Translations under genes and position numbers: made by a program
The notes under the pieces: generated by a model
The model's input: only the letters and a program-made list of their open reading frames with translations
The model's database searches: none
What the model was told of the DNA's origin: nothing
Shown: in pieces, positions 6,336 through 13,674 of the stretch
Numbering within the stretch: position 1 is the stretch's first letter
Layout: each line of letters starts with the position of its first letter
From: an uncultured Clostridia bacterium
Lineage (GTDB): Bacteria; Bacillota; Clostridia; TANB77; CAG-508
DNA: 20,135 nucleotides
Reading direction: 5' to 3'
NCBI GenBank assembly: GCA_947595555.1
Contig: CANQES010000014.1
Coordinates: 1 to 20,135 of the forward strand

Positions 6336-7925
6336 TTATGAATTAATACCAAATTTAATTTTTAATTGTTTATAATCATTGTTAGTTCTATATAATTCAT
6401 AACGTTCTCTTCCTAATGCTGTAAAATATATACTAGCTAATTTTGGATGCTCACTTTTTAAATTTTCCATATATTTATAAAAATTTCCATTGTCCAATTT
6501 TTTTAATGTAGACGGATTAACAATACTAGTATAACATCCTGTAACGGGACTGCCCCCACCCCCAGGAATACTACCTTTTGGAATGTAATATATTGTTTTA
6601 TTATCTTGCGTTTCAACAGATTTTATTTCAAAATCCATATAAAAAATTCCTTCTAATATGTCATCTGCACTATAATTAAGTAAATCTGCATCATTTGCTC
6701 TATGATACTGGTTGTCGCTAGTTAAAATATAAATTGAATCTTCTTGTACTACTTCTTTTGTCCTATTATTTGTAATTACAGAATAACCATTATATACTTT
6801 TCCCCCTATACTTAATCCTTGTAAGAAACTAATAATAGAAATATTATTTACAATCTCATCCCATTCTGGTTCATCCAATGTTGGCATTTGAAAGTTAGCA
6901 CTTGCACTTGAAAATTTATTATAATTAGCTATAGCTATAGATAAATTTCTTTCAATAGAATAACGAATAACCGCTAATCTTTGTTGATTAAAATTAGAAT
7001 TTGGATCTTCTATACTATTACCGTCTGTTTCAAATATTTTATAATCACCTAATCCTGGTATTCTTTGTCCTCCTTCATCTACCGCATCCTTGCCACTTAG
7101 ACCTCCTAACATATCTTTTACCCATTTAGTAAAAACTTTAGCTTCTCTATAGTATTCAATAGCAGCAGACGTATTATTACTATTATCTACATTATTCTGT
7201 ACATATTGGTTTTTATTCAAAACAGTAAACCACTTACCGTCGTCGTTTTTATAAAAATTTACACCATTTATTTTTTTATATTTATATTCTTTTATAGCCT
7301 TCTCATTATAATCATAAGTGTTTTCATGTAATTCTAGTTCTTGTTGTATTGGCACTCCTCTGTATTTAAAATTCATGCCATTTACGTCTCCATCAATATT
7401 ATCTAATAAATATCCAGATTTATCACAACTTTGACCTCTAACTATTCCTTTTACCGTAATATAATTATCCATAGAATATGTAATAATAACATCAATATCT
7501 GTGCCGCTTATATATCTACAGCTATAATAAATGTATGGTTTCATTCCTGTTATTTCATCTCCATCGGAATAAGTTGGTACGTTACTTCCCTTATTATCAT
7601 TAAGCATTTTTATAGTATCTTCATCCAATGTATTCTTATATGGTGAATAAATATAATACCCATCATACATAGTATAAACTATAGCTGGTACATAGTTTTT
7701 TAAAACATCCTCATTATATCCCACCATATTAAAGTTTTTGGCAATTGAAGAAAAAAACATATTGGCAGATGCTTCAATATCTCTTATTTTAGAGTTTGAT
7801 AAATCAGATGTATCACTATTTACTGTATTTAATTGGAAAGCCTTTAAAGCATCTAAAGTTGCATTATCTAATTTTGTATCATATGCTAGTTGTAATTTTA
7901 AGGTATCTATTTGATTACCGAACAT
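6336..7925 (-). CDS. Large extracytoplasmic protein of the pilus-like operon, anchor out of frame
   Basis: Last gene of the pilus-like operon; no family recognised. The frame open from the ATG at 7925 encodes 529 residues with no membrane helix. It has helix-like stretches at the start ('IDTLKLQLAYDTKLDNATL') and is rich in Tyr, Asn and Asp later, as expected for a surface domain. Motifs such as 'GYYIYSP' and 'YIYYSCRYISGTDIDVIITY' suggest beta structure, and a glycine-rich 'IPGGGGSPVTGCY' lies near residue 455. This ATG has no Shine-Dalgarno site. A hydrophobic 26-residue leader with an upstream AAGGA site sits in the frame one base off (7915-7995) and runs naturally into this protein, so the gene probably once read from 7995. 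The architecture of one N-terminal helix plus a large outer domain recalls TadG-like pseudopilins, but that is inference. Confidence 0.75.
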   Translation of the reverse strand: MFGNQIDTLKLQLAYDTKLDNATLDALKAFQLNTVNSDTSDLSNSKIRDIEASANMFFSSIAKNFNMVGYNEDVLKNYVPAIVYTMYDGYYIYSPYKNTLDEDTIKMLNDNKGSNVPTYSDGDEITGMKPYIYYSCRYISGTDIDVIITYSMDNYITVKGIVRGQSCDKSGYLLDNIDGDVNGMNFKYRGVPIQQELELHENTYDYNEKAIKEYKYKKINGVNFYKNDDGKWFTVLNKNQYVQNNVDNSNNTSAAIEYYREAKVFTKWVKDMLGGLSGKDAVDEGGQRIPGLGDYKIFETDGNSIEDPNSNFNQQRLAVIRYSIERNLSIAIANYNKFSSASANFQMPTLDEPEWDEIVNNISIISFLQGLSIGGKVYNGYSVITNNRTKEVVQEDSIYILTSDNQYHRANDADLLNYSADDILEGIFYMDFEIKSVETQDNKTIYYIPKGSIPGGGGSPVTGCYTSIVNPSTLKKLDNGNFYKYMENLKSEHPKLASIYFTALGRERYELYRTNNDYKQLKIKFGINS

Positions 7926-7995
7926 AAGAACTTAATAGTATTGAAATAGGCAATATTATAATTATAAAAATAATAGACAAACTTTGTATTTTCAT
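7915..7995 (-). other. Signal-anchor segment of the 6336-7925 gene, one frame off
   Basis: From the ATG at 7995 a 26-codon frame reads 'MKIQSLSIIFIIIILPISI' then 'LLSSYVR' and stops at TAA (7915-7917). This is a classic N-terminal signal-anchor: a short positive start, then about 18 hydrophobic residues. An AAGGA site lies 11 bases before the ATG. It overlaps the next frame's ATG (7925) by 11 bases. Removing one base near 7918-7920 would fuse it smoothly as '...SSYVR-NQIDTLKLQ'. It may be a mutated or mis-sequenced gene start, or a separate micro-protein coupled to reinitiation at 7925. Confidence 0.75.
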
Positions 7996-8022
7996 GTTTT
8001 ATCATTTCCTTCGTATTAAATA

Positions 8023-8046
8023 AGCTTGTAATTTACATTACAAGCT
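8023..8046 (-). terminator. Intercistronic hairpin, possibly a leaky terminator
   Basis: A perfect 10-pair stem (AGCTTGTAAT / ATTACAAGCT) with loop GTAA sits 8 bases after the stop of the 8055-8645 gene. On the minus strand it is followed only by TATTTAAT, a weak T-tract, so partial termination or RNA 3'-end protection is more likely than a full stop. Confidence 0.6.
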
Positions 8047-8054
8047 GCTTTTTA

Positions 8055-8645
8055 TTAATTTCCATCTCTCGTGCACATGCCAGCATATTCTGCAGCAGTT
8101 GGAGAAATATCACTTCCTGCTACTGAATACAAAAAGTTTTTGAATTGTTGAGCTAAACCTTGATTACTTTGTTTTACTGCTGTTGAAAATATATCTCCTT
8201 CTTTAAATATAATTGCTCCTTCTTCTCCCCCTAATTTCTCAAGTATTTGTGATGTGAATTCTGTAAAAGATGTATCTTCACCAATTTTTTCAGCTACTGC
8301 TTGTGCTACCTTTTTAGCTTCATTTTCATCACGCACAGTTCTTGTCATTTCTATATCATATGTATTACCTGTTGCAGAAAGATCTTGTACTAATTTATCA
8401 TAGTCATCCCATGTTAATGTTCCTTTTGTTCTTACATCGTCTACAAATTCTCTTACTGTCGTTTCTATAGCAAGTTGTGCAATTTCATCATTTCTATCTG
8501 CCATTGTCATTAATGGAAATATAAACATTAAGACTGCTGCTAAAGCAATTGCCGTAACTGTTATTAGTGATTCCCCTATTTCTCCTCTTTCAGAAGAAAC
8601 TTTTTCTTTCAGTTTTTGCATAATAAATTGATTATTTTTTTTCAT
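8055..8645 (-). CDS. Pilin-like or TadE-like one-helix protein
   Basis: The 196-residue product has a charged N-terminal stretch ('KLKEKVSSERGEIGES', ending near residue 25). One strong hydrophobic helix follows (about 26-48, 'LITVTAIALAAVLMFIFPLM'), then a mostly polar, helix-rich outer domain. This resembles minor pilins and TadE proteins of the type IV pilus superfamily. 'GEIGES' offers glycines before a Glu and the helix, so it is the one product of this operon with something like a prepilin leader. No strict G-x-x-x-x-E site can be assigned. The segment 'VREFVDDVRTKGTLTWDDYDKL' looks like a structured, conserved core. The ATG is 6 bases after GGAGG. It is preceded by the pilin-like paralogues and followed by a strong hairpin. 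The exact family is uncertain. Confidence 0.75.
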   Translation of the reverse strand: MKKNNQFIMQKLKEKVSSERGEIGESLITVTAIALAAVLMFIFPLMTMADRNDEIAQLAIETTVREFVDDVRTKGTLTWDDYDKLVQDLSATGNTYDIEMTRTVRDENEAKKVAQAVAEKIGEDTSFTEFTSQILEKLGGEEGAIIFKEGDIFSTAVKQSNQGLAQQFKNFLYSVAGSDISPTAAEYAGMCTRDGN

Positions 8646-8684
8646 TTTTTCCTCCTTATCATGCCTTATAGCATACTACGATTA

Positions 8685-9281
8685 TTATTGTTGAGTATAT
8701 GTTATCACTCTTTTTTTATTTCTATTAGCTAAAGGTGTTTCATATTTACCCTCAAATTCTTCTTGATAATATATACCTAAACTTTCTTCAAATTTATTCT
8801 CTTTTATTATACCATATAATTCATTAGTATGCAAGGTCATTCCTGTTTCTCTTTCTATAGTTACTTTTTGGTCTTTGTATATACTATTATTTCCATAAAT
8901 CATAATATCTATAAATTTTTCTTTTTGAGAATCACCACTAAATCTTTCGTTTTCCAAATCAATTATACAAGACTTTACATCGTTTCCAGCTTCATCTTTC
9001 TTTGCATACAAATAATAGTTATTTTTAAATTTAAAAATAATTTTGTAATTTTCCTTATATGCTCTGTACAATGATGGAATTATTGTTTCCATACCTACTA
9101 TTCTTTTAGTAACATTTCCATTATTTTCTACCCATGAGTAATCATATTCCCTGTCACTGTATTCTAATAAAACTTGCGATGTTCGTCTTGCTTGTCCAAA
9201 GGCTGTGATACTAATAGACAACGCCAAAACAAACACAAGTACACTCGCCGCCATTTTAAGCGCATCTGTAATATTTTCCAT
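8685..9281 (-). CDS. MENAS-type pilin-like protein, paralogue 5
   Basis: Start chosen at the ATG at 9281 rather than the in-frame GTG at 9293. AGGTGA lies 8 bases before the ATG, and the resulting start 'MENITDALKMAASVLV' aligns with the 'MENAS-(K/R)-AL' start of its paralogues; the GTG would lie only 3 bases after GGAGG. The 198-residue product has a helix at about residues 8-27 and then a polar domain. It shares the pattern seen in the family: an aromatic-rich stretch ('LLEYSDREYDYSW'), then 'RIVGMETIIPSLYRAYKEN', which corresponds to V-x-G...L-(I/L)-N-x-A. There is no glycine cleavage site before the helix. I infer a membrane-embedded subunit of the pilus-like machine. Confidence 0.75.
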   Translation of the reverse strand: MENITDALKMAASVLVFVLALSISITAFGQARRTSQVLLEYSDREYDYSWVENNGNVTKRIVGMETIIPSLYRAYKENYKIIFKFKNNYYLYAKKDEAGNDVKSCIIDLENERFSGDSQKEKFIDIMIYGNNSIYKDQKVTIERETGMTLHTNELYGIIKENKFEESLGIYYQEEFEGKYETPLANRNKKRVITYTQQ

Positions 9282-9321
9282 ATTATCACTCACCTACCTC
9301 CCAGACAAAACTTCAACAATC

Positions 9322-9741
9322 CTAGTCGTCATCACTATTTAGAGTCACCTCAATTTTTGTTATATAGCCAGACTTCGAATCAGACACTGATTTTACTGTA
9401 TATGTTTTTCCTGTTTGCGCCTTATCAACCTCACTAGTTGACGTAATTTTTTTTCCTTCTCCGCTACCAAACACAAGTGTTATTCGTTTACTTTCATCAT
9501 CTGCATTGGTAAGGTTATTTTGTGCTATTCTTTGTATTAATGCATTAACATTTGCTCCTCTAACACTATTTCCTTCATATTGTCTAAATTTTTCATTAAA
9601 TGTTGTTACTGCAACTTCATCCATTGCATTATTGTCTACTACACTAGATGCCTGTGTAAATATCATAATTCCTAATGATATAATTAAAATTGAAAGTAAA
9701 ATTGCTCCTGCTATAATTAAAGCTTTTGATGCGTTTTCCAT
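9322..9741 (-). CDS. MENAS-type pilin-like protein, paralogue 4
   Basis: The 139-residue product begins 'MENASKALIIAGAILLSILI', a short amphipathic start running into one membrane helix (about residues 8-29). The conserved downstream region 'TTFNEKFRQYEGNSVRG' with 'VNALIQRIAQNN' follows, then a short beta-rich domain ('ITLVFGSGEGKKI', 'GKTYTVKSV', 'YITKIEVTLNSDDD'). It is the smallest and most compact of the family, which makes it the best candidate for a repeating major subunit; that is inference. It has a very strong ribosome site (AAAGGAGG, 7 bases from the ATG). A 72-base leader with a GAAA-loop hairpin lies ahead of it, the largest gap among the pilin-like genes. Confidence 0.8.
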   Translation of the reverse strand: MENASKALIIAGAILLSILIISLGIMIFTQASSVVDNNAMDEVAVTTFNEKFRQYEGNSVRGANVNALIQRIAQNNLTNADDESKRITLVFGSGEGKKITSTSEVDKAQTGKTYTVKSVSDSKSGYITKIEVTLNSDDD

Positions 9742-9781
9742 AAAATTTCCTCCTTTAAATTTTGCTTTTTTATTTATTATA

Positions 9782-9797
9782 ACTAACTTTCGTTAGT
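9782..9797 (-). promoter_or_regulatory. GNRA-tetraloop hairpin ahead of pilin-like paralogue 4
   Basis: The minus strand carries ACTAAC-GAAA-GTTAGT, a perfect 6-pair stem capped by a GNRA loop, followed directly by TATAAT. It may be an RNA processing or stability element for the downstream strongly initiated gene, or part of a weak internal promoter; no good -35 is present. Confidence 0.4.
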
Positions 9798-9813
9798 AAA
9801 CTTAATAACTATT

Positions 9814-10245
9814 TTATTGTGTTGTTTGTTCAAATAACATATATTTTACCTTATTAGTCGCATTGTGATACTGTAATTTAGTACATTTAAATTTAATATT
9901 ACTATAATACTTCACAAATTGCTCCATTCCACTATTATAAAATGTTTCCATCGGATATGTCTCGTCTACATCTAACATTTTAATATAAATGTCAATAGAA
10001 TTACTATCATTATTGATATATTTTCCTTTATCATTTTTAAGCACTCCATTATTTTCATTATTATCTATTGCTCTATTAATTAATGTAGCTAATTCTGAAC
10101 CCAAAATTTCCTGTTCTTGATAGCTTTCAAACTGTCTATTACTTCTTTGTGTTGTATAATAATCAGCTTTATAGTTTAAATACATATATGATATTCCTAC
10201 TACAACAATAATAACAATTAACAAAAACAAAGCTATTTTTTTCAT
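9814..10245 (-). CDS. Pilin-like protein, paralogue 3 (no MENAS start)
   Basis: The 143-residue product has a short basic start and one long hydrophobic helix ('KKIALFLLIVIIVVVGISYM', about residues 3-23), so it is a signal-anchor protein. It lacks the MENAS start. It keeps the family's second region, 'NRQFESYQEQEILGSELATL' running into 'INRAIDNNENN', and ends in 'NIKFKCTKLQYHNATNKVKY', which resembles the 'RARFDCYNVEYNSKTGRVVK' end of paralogue 1. I therefore place it in the same family on the downstream match. It starts 15 bases after paralogue 2, with AGGG 8 bases before the ATG. Role inferred as a minor subunit. Confidence 0.75.
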   Translation of the reverse strand: MKKIALFLLIVIIVVVGISYMYLNYKADYYTTQRSNRQFESYQEQEILGSELATLINRAIDNNENNGVLKNDKGKYINNDSNSIDIYIKMLDVDETYPMETFYNSGMEQFVKYYSNIKFKCTKLQYHNATNKVKYMLFEQTTQ

Positions 10246-10260
10246 TGCAAAATCCCTTCA

Positions 10261-10779
10261 TTAAATATTCGTAAATGTTATCTTATAAACTCTATGTGTT
10301 GTTTCACTTATATCTACTTCACATTTATATTGTTTTAATGCTTTTTTAGTATCACTGCCATCTACATTTTCCAAGCTCTTTGAAATCATTTCATTATAAT
10401 CTACAACATTATTATTATTATTATATCCTTTTTCTATATAAATACTTTTGTGAATTCCCAAGTCATCTAATTCCTTAAAAATAACTGAAATATAATAATC
10501 CTTTCCGTCTGTTGCAGCAACCTTTTTAGGCATTTCATAATAAATATTATTATCTGTTGCTATATTTGCTATTGTTATTATATCATATATATTAACCTTT
10601 TTGCAATCATAAATTGTAAATTGTGTATTAAATTCATTTAGTTTATCTACTTCAATTTGCTTATGAACCTCTGCAGAAGAAGCACCAAAAGTTACAAATA
10701 GATAAACTGCTAATGATAATATTAATATACCTATTAACACACTTGCCGCCATCAATAACGCTCTCGATGCATTCTCCAT
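10261..10779 (-). CDS. MENAS-type pilin-like protein, paralogue 2
   Basis: The 172-residue product begins 'MENASRALLMAASVLIGILI' with one helix (about residues 8-31). The family region follows as 'LNEFNTQFTIYDCKKVNIYD' and 'ITIANIATDNNIYYEMPKKV', then a beta-type domain, ending 'QYKCEVDISETTHRVYKITF'. That end matches the C-terminal strand pair of paralogues 1 and 3, including the Cys. AGGAG lies 8 bases before the ATG. There is no prepilin-type glycine leader. Probable subunit of the pilus-like machine; outer-domain function unknown. Confidence 0.8.
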   Translation of the reverse strand: MENASRALLMAASVLIGILILSLAVYLFVTFGASSAEVHKQIEVDKLNEFNTQFTIYDCKKVNIYDIITIANIATDNNIYYEMPKKVAATDGKDYYISVIFKELDDLGIHKSIYIEKGYNNNNNVVDYNEMISKSLENVDGSDTKKALKQYKCEVDISETTHRVYKITFTNI

Positions 10780-10801
10780 TTTATTTACTCCTATTCTTTA
10801 T

Positions 10802-11551
10802 TTATTGAAATTTTCCTGTAAAACGAAATTCCATCTTAACAACTCTTCCAGTCTTAGAATTATATTCTACATTATAACAATCAAATCGTGCTCTTTTAAA
10901 CTGTACATATTCATAATAAGTATATACTTCATTTCTTATCATTTTATCTTCCTTTAAATCATCCCAAGAAGCAGCCTGTATTTTTTTTGATATCTTATTA
11001 AATGTACCAACAGCATCTTGTTTAGCTCTTGCATCATTACTATCGATAAAAATCTTAGTTAAGGATGTTGTTAAATTTGTTATTGAATCTTTTCCATATT
11101 TATTTTCTAAGTCTTTCACTGTCTCTGAAATTTCACCGTCAAATTCGTTTTTTATACTAGATTGCTCATATTTATCACGTTTCAATAAACGTGAGGTACC
11201 ATCTTGAGAAAATTTACTTCGCCCTCCACCTTCTGTTAAACTAAAATTTATAGTTATAGGCTGATAAGCCAAATATTGTCCTTCATTACTACCTGTACCC
11301 TCTATTGATTTTCTTTTATTATAATCAACTGCTTGATTTAATAGTGAATATAATTCAATTCCTTTTACATTTGGTCTATTATATGTTTCATATTGTTGGT
11401 TGAATTCCACAATTTGTGATTCTCTTGTGGATTCTGCCCCTGTGTTTTGATAACTAGATAAATTGTTAAACATTAGTAATAATGCACCAATTATCATCAA
11501 AGCTATCAAAACACTTCCGGCCATAACCAAAGCTCTTGATGCATTTTCCAT
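10802..11551 (-). CDS. MENAS-type pilin-like protein, paralogue 1 (largest)
   Basis: The 249-residue product begins 'MENASRALVMAGSVLIALMI' with one helix (about residues 8-30). The family region is clearest here: 'IVEFNQQYETYNRPNVKGIE' then 'LYSLLNQAVDYNKRK'. It has an insert with charged helices ('NEFDGEISETVKDLENKYGK', 'DDLKEDKMIRNEVYTYYEYV') before the shared C-terminal strands 'RARFDCYNVEYNSKTGRVVK'. It directly follows the TadC-like gene by 19 bases with GGAGG 8 bases before the ATG. By its size and first position among the paralogues it could be a tip or adhesive subunit; that is a guess. Confidence 0.8.
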   Translation of the reverse strand: MENASRALVMAGSVLIALMIIGALLLMFNNLSSYQNTGAESTRESQIVEFNQQYETYNRPNVKGIELYSLLNQAVDYNKRKSIEGTGSNEGQYLAYQPITINFSLTEGGGRSKFSQDGTSRLLKRDKYEQSSIKNEFDGEISETVKDLENKYGKDSITNLTTSLTKIFIDSNDARAKQDAVGTFNKISKKIQAASWDDLKEDKMIRNEVYTYYEYVQFKRARFDCYNVEYNSKTGRVVKMEFRFTGKFQ

Positions 11552-11570
11552 TTAAGTATCCTCCAATCTA

Positions 11571-12368
11571 TTATTTCATTTTCATCATTGAAGTCATTGT
11601 ACTTCCCATACTTGTTAGTCCTATGAATACCAATGGAACAATTAAGTATCCAACAAACATTGAAACCATTGGAGCAAAACCTATTGCTTTTCCTATCATA
11701 CCTTTTCTTTTAATTAATCTGTCATTTGATTCTTTTCTTTTTTCTTGATAGTAGTCTCTTTCTGAATCTAATTCATCAAATGCATCTGTAATTGGTATTT
11801 TTTCTACTGCTGCTTGTAAACTTTCAATTATTCTAATAAATTGTGTATAGCTTACATCTTCCTTCATTGCTTCTAAAGCTTCCCATGCACCAGCTTCATA
11901 GTTGTTCACACACTTTGTAATTGGTGCTTTAAATATATTAGAATATCTTTCCAACCATTCCAAAATAATTTCAACGTTTACTCTTTCAATTCTCATAAGC
12001 ATTAAGATAATTGTCTGGAACTGCATAACCTCGTCTTCCATTTCTAATTGCCTCATTTTAACTTGGAAAATTAAAATCCAAATTGGTGACATATACGCTA
12101 CTATTGCAAATACAAAAGCTAATAATATCTCAAACCATTGCATAAATTCTGAATTGATAATTTTTAATTTACCTTCTATTCTTTCAGCAGCTGTCGCAAT
12201 TTCTTCTTCATTTGCTTCTTCATAATATTTTAATTTTCTTACAGCATTTGTGATTTGCTTTAATGTTGTTTTAGGTTTGCCTCTGAACTGATCCAAAATC
12301 TTATTATCTTGTTCAGTTATTTCCATAGCTTTTTTTTCATCTTTTTCCGATAATTCACCGTAATACAT
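11571..12368 (-). CDS. TadC-like T2SF-domain inner-membrane platform protein
   Basis: The 265-residue product has a soluble N-terminus rich in charged helices. One or two membrane helices lie at about 95-123 ('FEILLAFVFAIVAYMSPIWI'). The cytoplasmic helical bundle of the T2SF type spans about 125-225 ('RIERVNVEIILEWLERYS', 'EAGAWEALEAMKEDVSYT'), and a C-terminal helix lies at about 228-255. This is the layout of TadB/TadC/GspF platform proteins that couple the ATPase to pilin assembly. Its first 14 bases overlap the end of the TadB-like gene and no strong ribosome site is visible, so translation is probably coupled. The paired, adjacent T2SF genes are the classic Tad arrangement. Confidence 0.8.
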   Translation of the reverse strand: MYYGELSEKDEKKAMEITEQDNKILDQFRGKPKTTLKQITNAVRKLKYYEEANEEEIATAAERIEGKLKIINSEFMQWFEILLAFVFAIVAYMSPIWILIFQVKMRQLEMEDEVMQFQTIILMLMRIERVNVEIILEWLERYSNIFKAPITKCVNNYEAGAWEALEAMKEDVSYTQFIRIIESLQAAVEKIPITDAFDELDSERDYYQEKRKESNDRLIKRKGMIGKAIGFAPMVSMFVGYLIVPLVFIGLTSMGSTMTSMMKMK

Positions 12369-13647
12369 TGTAGTCCGTCGTCGGTTCTGTATAAATATAA
12401 TTTATTGCTATTACATGCAATTGTGAAAATACAATGATGGAAGCAAAGAAAGTAACAATTGCTAATGCAATTCTATTTATATATAGCCATTCCATCTTTG
12501 ATGAAGATGCTGCGTCTTTTAAATATTGTTGTATTTTCCTATACTCTTTTGTTCCTTTTTTTGGTAAGAATAAGTCAACAATTTTTTTAACAAATTTCTT
12601 TTTATACAATTTTGCTTGCCATGGATTTTCAGTGTTTTTTGTATTTATACCAGTAGAACCATTATCTTTTAATCTTCTAACTAATACGTAAGCAACAAAA
12701 GTAATAATTAAGATTAAAATTTGAACAATCATTCCTGGTTTTCCTTCATACCAACTTGCTGTAAAAGTAAAATTGCTAACTGCCCAATTCTTTAAAGGCT
12801 CTAACAATATAACTGGTGCAATTGAAATTAATGATAAACTTTGAAATACATAATTTAATTTATCTCTTTTCAAAATTTCTAGCTGCATTTCTTGAGTTAT
12901 ATTATTTACGTTTTTCAAATATAATGATGCACCATCTACTTTTCTATCGCCATATTCTTTTGTTAAATAAGAAATTCCTGCAAATTCTTTTAAAAAACTA
13001 TTTGGTGCTATATCGTAATACTTCTCCAATTCTGTTTCAGGATCATCAGAAATTAATATTTCATAAATTTTTTGACCTTGCCTTGAAACACTCATTTCTT
13101 CATCTTGAGATACTTGATAGATAGCTTCTTCTACCATATTGAATTCATGATAAGCATGTCTAATTTCAGAAAAGAATTCAATCTGCTCCTTTAAAATCTT
13201 ATCATCAATCTTATCAACTGAACCATCAATAAAAGTATCTATCATAAAAACTTCAAATATCACTAAAATGAACATCATGAGATAATTAGAAGAGGTTATT
13301 AAGATAGTAATAACAAGTAAAGGTATCAAAAAAGCAAGTGCTTTTGTTAAAATTTTCGCTGTTCCTTTTCTAGTATTGTATTCATCTTCTATATTAATAA
13401 TTTCTAGTCTTCGTCTTATCTTTAAAACATACCTTTTTATAAAAGGTATTCTTATATATGTAAGATATAATTTTTGGAATAATATTTCAGCTGAAAATTT
13501 ATTTTCTTTAGTTCCTTGTTGCAATTGTTGTATTCTTTTATATTCTGATTTTTGCATTTTCTTAGATAGCATAACATAAAACATTACAATCAATACAAAT
13601 AAACCTGCGGAACCACCCATTATATAAAATATAATCGTGTTATTCAC
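12355..13647 (-). CDS. TadB-like T2SF-domain membrane protein
   Basis: The 430-residue product has an N-terminal helix (about 5-27), a helical pair at about 99-136 and a T2SF-like cytoplasmic bundle at about 155-245 ('EIRHAYHEFNMVEEAIYQVS', 'FLKEFAGISYLTKEYGDRK'). Further helices lie near 270-290, 308-330 and 390-420. It is larger than ordinary TadB (around 300 residues) because of an extra cytoplasmic segment between the last helices. The start is GTG, supported by AGGGTG 9 bases upstream; there is no better ATG near the helix. It lies 27 bases after the ATPase gene and overlaps the TadC-like gene. Confidence 0.8.
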   Translation of the reverse strand: MNNTIIFYIMGGSAGLFVLIVMFYVMLSKKMQKSEYKRIQQLQQGTKENKFSAEILFQKLYLTYIRIPFIKRYVLKIRRRLEIINIEDEYNTRKGTAKILTKALAFLIPLLVITILITSSNYLMMFILVIFEVFMIDTFIDGSVDKIDDKILKEQIEFFSEIRHAYHEFNMVEEAIYQVSQDEEMSVSRQGQKIYEILISDDPETELEKYYDIAPNSFLKEFAGISYLTKEYGDRKVDGASLYLKNVNNITQEMQLEILKRDKLNYVFQSLSLISIAPVILLEPLKNWAVSNFTFTASWYEGKPGMIVQILILIITFVAYVLVRRLKDNGSTGINTKNTENPWQAKLYKKKFVKKIVDLFLPKKGTKEYRKIQQYLKDAASSSKMEWLYINRIALAIVTFFASIIVFSQLHVIAINYIYTEPTTDYNVLR

Positions 13648-13674
13648 TTGTTATTTCACCCTCTTTCTTTTTGT

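Noticed and set aside
7915..7930. Programmed +1 frameshift at CGG-TAA joining the leader to the surface protein
   Set aside because: Neither the Val nor the Arg codon can re-pair after a +1 slip, and there is no internal Shine-Dalgarno element at the spacing used in prfB.
8055..8645. Classical type III prepilin signal at 'ERGEIGES'
   Set aside because: Glycines are present but the Glu at +5 of the mature form and the hydrophobic register do not fit the G-x-x-x-x-E rule.
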